DNA from: Deltaproteobacteria bacterium
GTDB lineage: Bacteria; Myxococcota_A; Polyangia; Haliangiales; Haliangiaceae
NCBI GenBank assembly: GCA_021413675.1
Contig: JAIOQA010000090.1
Span: forward strand, 62,001-126,000
Direction of reading: 5' to 3'
DNA length: 64,000 bases
The notes under the pieces are model-generated. The model did not search any database and had not been told where the DNA came from. It saw nothing but the letters and a program-made list of their open reading frames with translations. Positions 59,787-64,000 of the stretch are shown in pieces; positions within the stretch are counted from its first letter, which is position 1, and each line of letters begins with the position of its first letter. A program made the position numbers and the translations under genes.

Positions 59787-61112
59787 ATGCAGATCCGAGT
59801 CGAAGACGTCTCCCCGGTCGAGAAGAAACTCCACGTCGAGATCCCCTGGGACACGGTCCAGGCCAAGCTCGGCGACGCCTACCGCGAGCTCGGCAAGGGC
59901 GTCGCGCTCAAGGGCTTCCGCAAGGGCAAGGCGCCGCGCTCGGTCCTCGAGCAGCTCTACGCCCCGCGCGTCCACGCCGAGGTCGTCGAGAACCTGGTGC
60001 GCGAGTCGTTCTACCGCGGCGTCGCCGAGCACAAGCTCGCGGCCGTGGCCGAGCCCCGCGACGTCGAGGGCGGCGAGATCAAGCGCGGCCAGCCGCTCGC
60101 GTTCAACGCGATCGTCGAGGTCAAGGCTGACTTCGAGCCCAAGGACTACACCGGCCTGCCGATCGAGCGCCGCAAGGTGGTCGTCGCCGACGAGACCGTC
60201 GAGAAGGCCCTCGAGGAGCTCCGCAGCGAGCACACCGAGCTCGTCCCGATCGAAGGTCGCGAGACCTCGGCCGCGGGCGACGTGCTCGCGCTGAACATCG
60301 TCGGCACCATCGGCGAGCACCCGGTCGACCAGAAGCGCTTCGTCGTCGACCTCGACGACACCGACAAGGAGCCGGTCCCCGGCCTGTTCGCGGCGCTCAC
60401 CGGCCTGCCGCTGACCACCAAGGACCACACGCTCGAGCTCAAGATCGGCGACGACTGGCGCGACGAGAACCTGCGCAACCGCACCGCGACCCTGAGCGTC
60501 ACGATCCTCGAGGCCCGCGCCAAGGACGTGCCGGCGCTCGACGACGACTTCGCGAAGGACACGGGCAAGGCGGAGACCCTCGCGGGCCTGCGCGACAAGC
60601 TCCGCGAGGACATCGCGGCGCACGAGGGCGAGCATGTCCAGAAGGAGTGCCGCGACGCGGCGCTCAAGGAGCTCGTCGTCCGCAACCAGATCCCCGTGGC
60701 CTCGGCGCTGGTCGACCGCGCGGTCGAGATGCAGTGGAACCGGCTGCGCGCGATGCTCGGCATGAAGGAAGGCCAGGGCCCGGCCCTCGCGCCCGACATG
60801 CGCGAGAAGATGGTCCCGACCGCGACTGACGAGGTCCGCGGCCAGATGCTGCTCGAGGCGATCGGCATCGCCGAGAAGATCGAGGTCACCGACGCCGAGG
60901 TCGAGACCCAGGTCGCCGAGGCCGCCCGCGGTCGCAACGTCCCGGTCGCGCGCCTGCGCGCCGAGTGGCAGCGCGACGGCAAGATCGACAACGTCCGCTG
61001 GTCGCTCCGCCAGGAGAAGGTCCTCGACTTCCTCGTCGAGAAGGCCGCCGTGACCGAGGTCGACAAGCCGGCCCCGCACGACATGCACGACGCCGCGCAC
61101 CACCGCGGCTGA
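59787..61112 (+). CDS. tig: Trigger factor (ribosome-associated chaperone, prolyl isomerase)
   Basis: A 441-residue trigger factor that binds the ribosome near L23 and shields nascent chains. The N-terminal ribosome-binding loop GFRKGKAPRSVLEQ is intact (family signature GFRxGKxP). The FKBP-type isomerase domain spans about residues 145-235 (GDVLALNIVG, PGLFAALTGLP), and the C-terminal arms are helical (LKELVVRNQIPVASALVDRAVEMQWNRL). The tail ends in His-rich PHDMHDAAHHRG. GAGGAAG lies before the ATG, and GGTAACTA about 30 bases up may be its promoter. In many bacteria clpP and clpX follow, but here a terminator and an opposing kinase gene come next. Confidence 0.95.
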   Translation: MQIRVEDVSPVEKKLHVEIPWDTVQAKLGDAYRELGKGVALKGFRKGKAPRSVLEQLYAPRVHAEVVENLVRESFYRGVAEHKLAAVAEPRDVEGGEIKRGQPLAFNAIVEVKADFEPKDYTGLPIERRKVVVADETVEKALEELRSEHTELVPIEGRETSAAGDVLALNIVGTIGEHPVDQKRFVVDLDDTDKEPVPGLFAALTGLPLTTKDHTLELKIGDDWRDENLRNRTATLSVTILEARAKDVPALDDDFAKDTGKAETLAGLRDKLREDIAAHEGEHVQKECRDAALKELVVRNQIPVASALVDRAVEMQWNRLRAMLGMKEGQGPALAPDMREKMVPTATDEVRGQMLLEAIGIAEKIEVTDAEVETQVAEAARGRNVPVARLRAEWQRDGKIDNVRWSLRQEKVLDFLVEKAAVTEVDKPAPHDMHDAAHHRG

Positions 61113-61142
61113 TCGCCGCTGGTCGCACCGCGATCGCGCGAG

Positions 61143-61163
61143 CCCGCCGGCGACGGCGGGTTT
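61143..61163 (+). terminator. Rho-independent terminator after trigger factor
   Basis: CCCGCCG (61143-61149) and CGGCGGG (61154-61160) form a seven-base stem with a GCGA tip, followed by TTT. It ends the tig transcript before the convergent kinase gene. Confidence 0.7.
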
Positions 61164-61199
61164 CGCGTTTTCGGCGGGCCGACTGTGATCGCGCGCGCG

Positions 61200-64000
61200 C
61201 TACCGATGCTGCCGCAGCCAGGCGGTGACCGCGTCGAGGTTCTCCTTGTCGTCATCGCCGCGGGCGCGGACCTCGGCGAGCAGCGCCTGCATCGCCGCGC
61301 GCGCGGCCGGCCGGTCGACGTTGGCCTGCCACTGACAGTCGGCGAGGTTGTAGCGCGTCGACTCGAGGTTCACGGGATCGCTGCCGCTCGCGGTCAGCGC
61401 CGCGACCGCGCGCTCGAACAGCGGGATCGCCTCGGCGCAGCGCCCGTGCTCCTGCAGGATCTCGCCGCGGATCGAGATCACCGATGCCGCGCGCGGGTTG
61501 CCGGTGCGGGTCCAGACCTCCTCGGCCTGCGCGAGCAGCGCGAGCGCGCGATCGATCTCGCCGTCCTCCGACAGCGCGCTGCCGAAGCTCACGCGCAGCG
61601 CCGCGAGGTTGGGGTCGTCGGGCGCGAGGACCTTCTCGCCGAGCGCCAGCGCCGCCTCGTAGGCCGCGCGCATGGCGACGCGATCCTTGTTCGCGCGGTG
61701 CAGCTGCGCCAGCGTCATGTACGACGCGAACGTGCCCATCGCCGGCGGCTGCTCGCTGGCCTGCGCGATCGCGAGGGCCCGCTGCGCGACCGCCAGCCCC
61801 TCGGCGATGCGGCCGGTCTGGTGATCGAGCTGCGCGATCAACCGCAGGTTCGATCCGAGCGCGGGGCTGTCCACGCCGACGATGCGCTCGTTGATCCGCA
61901 CCGCGCGCTCGACGAGCTCGCGCGCCTCGGTCAGCTTGCCCTGGCGCCGCCGGATCTGCGCGAGCGCGAACACCGCCGACAGGGTGCCGTAGGTGTTCGG
62001 TCCGTAGGTCGCCTCGTCGACCGCGAGCGCGCGCTCGCTCCACTCCGCCGCCTCCTCGAGGGCGCTGCGGCGGAGCGCGGTCTGGGCCAGGCAGTTCAGC
62101 GCCCCGCTCTCGAGATCGCGCCCGCTCGTGCCGCCGAGGGCGAGCCCGTCGATCCGCGATTGCCGGCACAGCGCGTCGGCGTCGCGCGCCCGCCCCTGAC
62201 TCAGCGCGGCCATGCCCGCGGCTCGATGGAACGAGCCGATCGTGGCCAGGTCGCGGGTCCGCATCGTCGCGGCGCGCGCCACCGGCAAGAGGATCTCGAT
62301 CTGCCGCAGATCGGGTGCGCGGACCGCGATCGCGAGCTCGTCCAGGTAGGCCTGGGCCGCCATGAGGTCGAGGCGCGCCGCGACCGCGACCTCGGCCGTC
62401 TCGGCGGCGTAGGCCGCGGCCCGCGGATCCTCGGTCAACATCGCGAGCCGGGTCTGCTGGTGCAGCGCGCGCGCGAGCAGCGGCGGATAGCCGAACCGAC
62501 GCGCGGCGGCGACGACCGCGTCGACGAGTGGCCGCGCCTGTGGCTGGGCCTCGGTCTCGATCAGGAGGCGCGCCCGGGCGAGCGCCTCCTCCTGATCGCG
62601 GATCTCGGCGAGGTGCGCGGCGGGCGGCGGGTCGAGGCTGCCGAGCAGCGCCGAATCGCACGTGCTGAGCTCGGGCAGCGCGTTGACCGCGGAGACCGCG
62701 CGGGCGCGCTGGGGAACACCGGCGGTGGTCAGGTAGTCCAGCAGCGACCCGACCACGTGCTGCTGCTGATCCAGACAGGTCGCGCGCTGTTCGCGGTTGC
62801 CGCGGGTATCCGAGGACACCTCGCACACGCTCTTGCGCGCCGCCCGCCACCGGCCGACGTAGTCGCCGAGCAGGTCGCGCACCCGATCGGCGCTGTCGGC
62901 GAAGCCCGCGTCGGCGAGCGCCTTGCGCAGCGCCGGCTCGCGCGCTGGCCACACCGCGGTCATGCGATCGAGCGCCGCATCGCAGCTCGCGGTCTCGTCT
63001 GGCCCGCCGGTCATGAGCGCGGTCGCGACCGCGACGCCCGCCATGCCGGTCACGGCCAGGCCGCCCCAGGCCCACGCGGCGCGCGAGCGCGGCTCGAGCT
63101 CGGCGACCAGCGCATCCATCGAGGGCCAGCGCGCGTCGGGCGCGTGGCGCAGGCCGCGGCGCAGCGCGCGCACCACCCGCACCGGCACGCCCCGCACCCG
63201 CGGCGGCTCCGCGACCTTGTCCTGGCCCATCGCGATCAGCGCCTCGCGCGCGCGCCACTTGCCGGTCGCGAACGGGTGCGCGCCGAACAGCGCCTGCCAC
63301 AGCGACACGCACAGGCTGAACTGATCGGTCGCCGCGGTCACCGCGTCGCCGCGGTGCTGCTCCGGGCTCATGTACAGCGGCGTGCCCATGACCGCGCCCG
63401 CGCGGGTCAGCTCGTCGTGTAAGAGGCTGCCCGAGTCGGTGGTCACGTCGCGGGCCTCGGCCTCGCCATCCGCGGCGCGCGCCAGGCCGAAGTCGCTCAC
63501 GTAGACCCGGCCGCCGCGATCGACGAGCACGTTCGACGGCTTCACGTCGCGGTGGATGATGCCGGCGGCGTGGGCCGCGGCGAGGCCGCGGGCGGCGGCG
63601 GTGAACAGCGCGATGACTTGCGCGGGCGCGGGCTTCGCGGCGGCGAGGTGCTCGGACAGCGTGCCGCCGTCGACCAGCTGCATCGCGACGTAGACGCTGT
63701 GCGCCGCGACGCCGACGTCGTAGACGCTGATGACGTTGGGATGCTCGAGCTTGGCCAGCGCCTGGGCCTCGCGCCGCAGCCGCGCCTCGAGATCGATGCC
63801 CTGCGCTCCGGTGAGCGGCGGCAAGATCTTGAGCGCGACCCGGCGATCGAGCGCCGGATCGATCGCGCCGTAGACCACGCCCATGCCGCCCGCGCCGAGC
63901 CGCGAGACGATCCGGTAACGCGCGACCGTGGTGCCGATCAGCGCGTCGGTCGATGGCGCGATCGGCGCGGCCGCGGTGTGGGCCAGCGCCTCGCCCGCGG
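61200..64000 (-). CDS. Ser/Thr protein kinase with TPR C-terminus (5' end outside window)
   Basis: At least 933 residues are visible and the frame stays open past base 64000, so the N-terminus is missing; the methionine at 63884 lies inside the glycine loop (RLGAGGMGVVYGA) and is not the start. Kinase motifs are VALKIL, HRDVKPSN, VSDFGLARA and MGTPLYMSPEQ. A transmembrane helix (WGGLAVTGMAGVAVATALM) follows, then a long helical TPR-like sensor region (AEEAAEWSERALAVDEATYG-type repeats, EAIPLFERAVAAL). This is the common myxobacterial kinase-TPR architecture. Ligand and targets are unknown. Confidence 0.93.
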   Translation of the reverse strand, partial: AGEALAHTAAAPIAPSTDALIGTTVARYRIVSRLGAGGMGVVYGAIDPALDRRVALKILPPLTGAQGIDLEARLRREAQALAKLEHPNVISVYDVGVAAHSVYVAMQLVDGGTLSEHLAAAKPAPAQVIALFTAAARGLAAAHAAGIIHRDVKPSNVLVDRGGRVYVSDFGLARAADGEAEARDVTTDSGSLLHDELTRAGAVMGTPLYMSPEQHRGDAVTAATDQFSLCVSLWQALFGAHPFATGKWRAREALIAMGQDKVAEPPRVRGVPVRVVRALRRGLRHAPDARWPSMDALVAELEPRSRAAWAWGGLAVTGMAGVAVATALMTGGPDETASCDAALDRMTAVWPAREPALRKALADAGFADSADRVRDLLGDYVGRWRAARKSVCEVSSDTRGNREQRATCLDQQQHVVGSLLDYLTTAGVPQRARAVSAVNALPELSTCDSALLGSLDPPPAAHLAEIRDQEEALARARLLIETEAQPQARPLVDAVVAAARRFGYPPLLARALHQQTRLAMLTEDPRAAAYAAETAEVAVAARLDLMAAQAYLDELAIAVRAPDLRQIEILLPVARAATMRTRDLATIGSFHRAAGMAALSQGRARDADALCRQSRIDGLALGGTSGRDLESGALNCLAQTALRRSALEEAAEWSERALAVDEATYGPNTYGTLSAVFALAQIRRRQGKLTEARELVERAVRINERIVGVDSPALGSNLRLIAQLDHQTGRIAEGLAVAQRALAIAQASEQPPAMGTFASYMTLAQLHRANKDRVAMRAAYEAALALGEKVLAPDDPNLAALRVSFGSALSEDGEIDRALALLAQAEEVWTRTGNPRAASVISIRGEILQEHGRCAEAIPLFERAVAALTASGSDPVNLESTRYNLADCQWQANVDRPAARAAMQALLAEVRARGDDDKENLDAVTAWLRQHR

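Overview
The window looks like chromosomal DNA of a large-genome, very G+C-rich (about 70%) member of the Myxococcota; a Kofleriaceae/Haliangium-like bacterium is my best guess. The supporting signs are many lipoproteins with Pro/Asp-rich linkers after the lipobox, a MYXO-CTERM-like sorting tail (14508-15431), two Ser/Thr protein kinases (one with a PEGA domain), two M13 peptidase lipoproteins, TPR lipoproteins and glucan-directed secreted proteins. I see no IS element, integrase, phage gene or CRISPR array.

Layout. 1-5977: a tightly overlapping [NiFe]-hydrogenase maturation operon, hypF(partial)-hypC-hypD-hypE-enoyl-CoA hydratase-hypA-hypB. 6009-13604: mixed housekeeping genes (YbjQ-like protein, Cys-containing membrane protein, WD40-like propeller, topoisomerase III, GH5 lipoprotein, tRNA-type methyltransferase). 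13733-29368: TerC membrane protein, a MYXO-CTERM protein with its lipoprotein partner, an M13 peptidase, a quinone-reductase/isochorismatase-fold pair facing a LysR regulator, an S9 peptidase, cell-surface lipoproteins and a CapA-like protein.

29604-37914 is the highlight: a compact class II lanthipeptide locus. It has a 47-residue precursor with a GG leader, a strong hairpin, a LanM synthetase carrying a CCG-type cyclase motif, then five overlapping or closely spaced genes: a 2OG-Fe(II)-oxygenase-like protein, a protein with an HEAAH zinc motif, a second oxygenase-like protein, a luciferase-like (possibly F420-dependent) oxidoreductase and a paralogue of the first oxygenase. No transporter or leader protease is present. 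An S1-SUKH fusion follows. 38923-41648 holds two lipoproteins that share a fascin-like beta-trefoil, one fused to a bacterial thaumatin-like domain and one to a GH16 beta-1,3-glucanase domain; together they look like a fungal-wall attack pair.

41665-52077: a second M13 peptidase, TPR and LRR-like proteins, a tandemly duplicated unknown family with a frameshifted gene between the copies, tRNA-Leu(UAG), a PP2C remnant and a TldD/TldE-like pair lacking the metal motif. 52110-64000: a D-Ala-D-Ala carboxypeptidase, a PEGA-type kinase with a TPR/beta-barrel protein, a zinc-ribbon/PH protein, a TPR lipoprotein, a low-complexity protein, trigger factor and a TPR kinase that runs off the right edge.

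Across the window, at least six genes without a Shine-Dalgarno sequence have a TAnnnT/C hexamer exactly six bases before the start codon. This is the arrangement expected for leaderless mRNAs.
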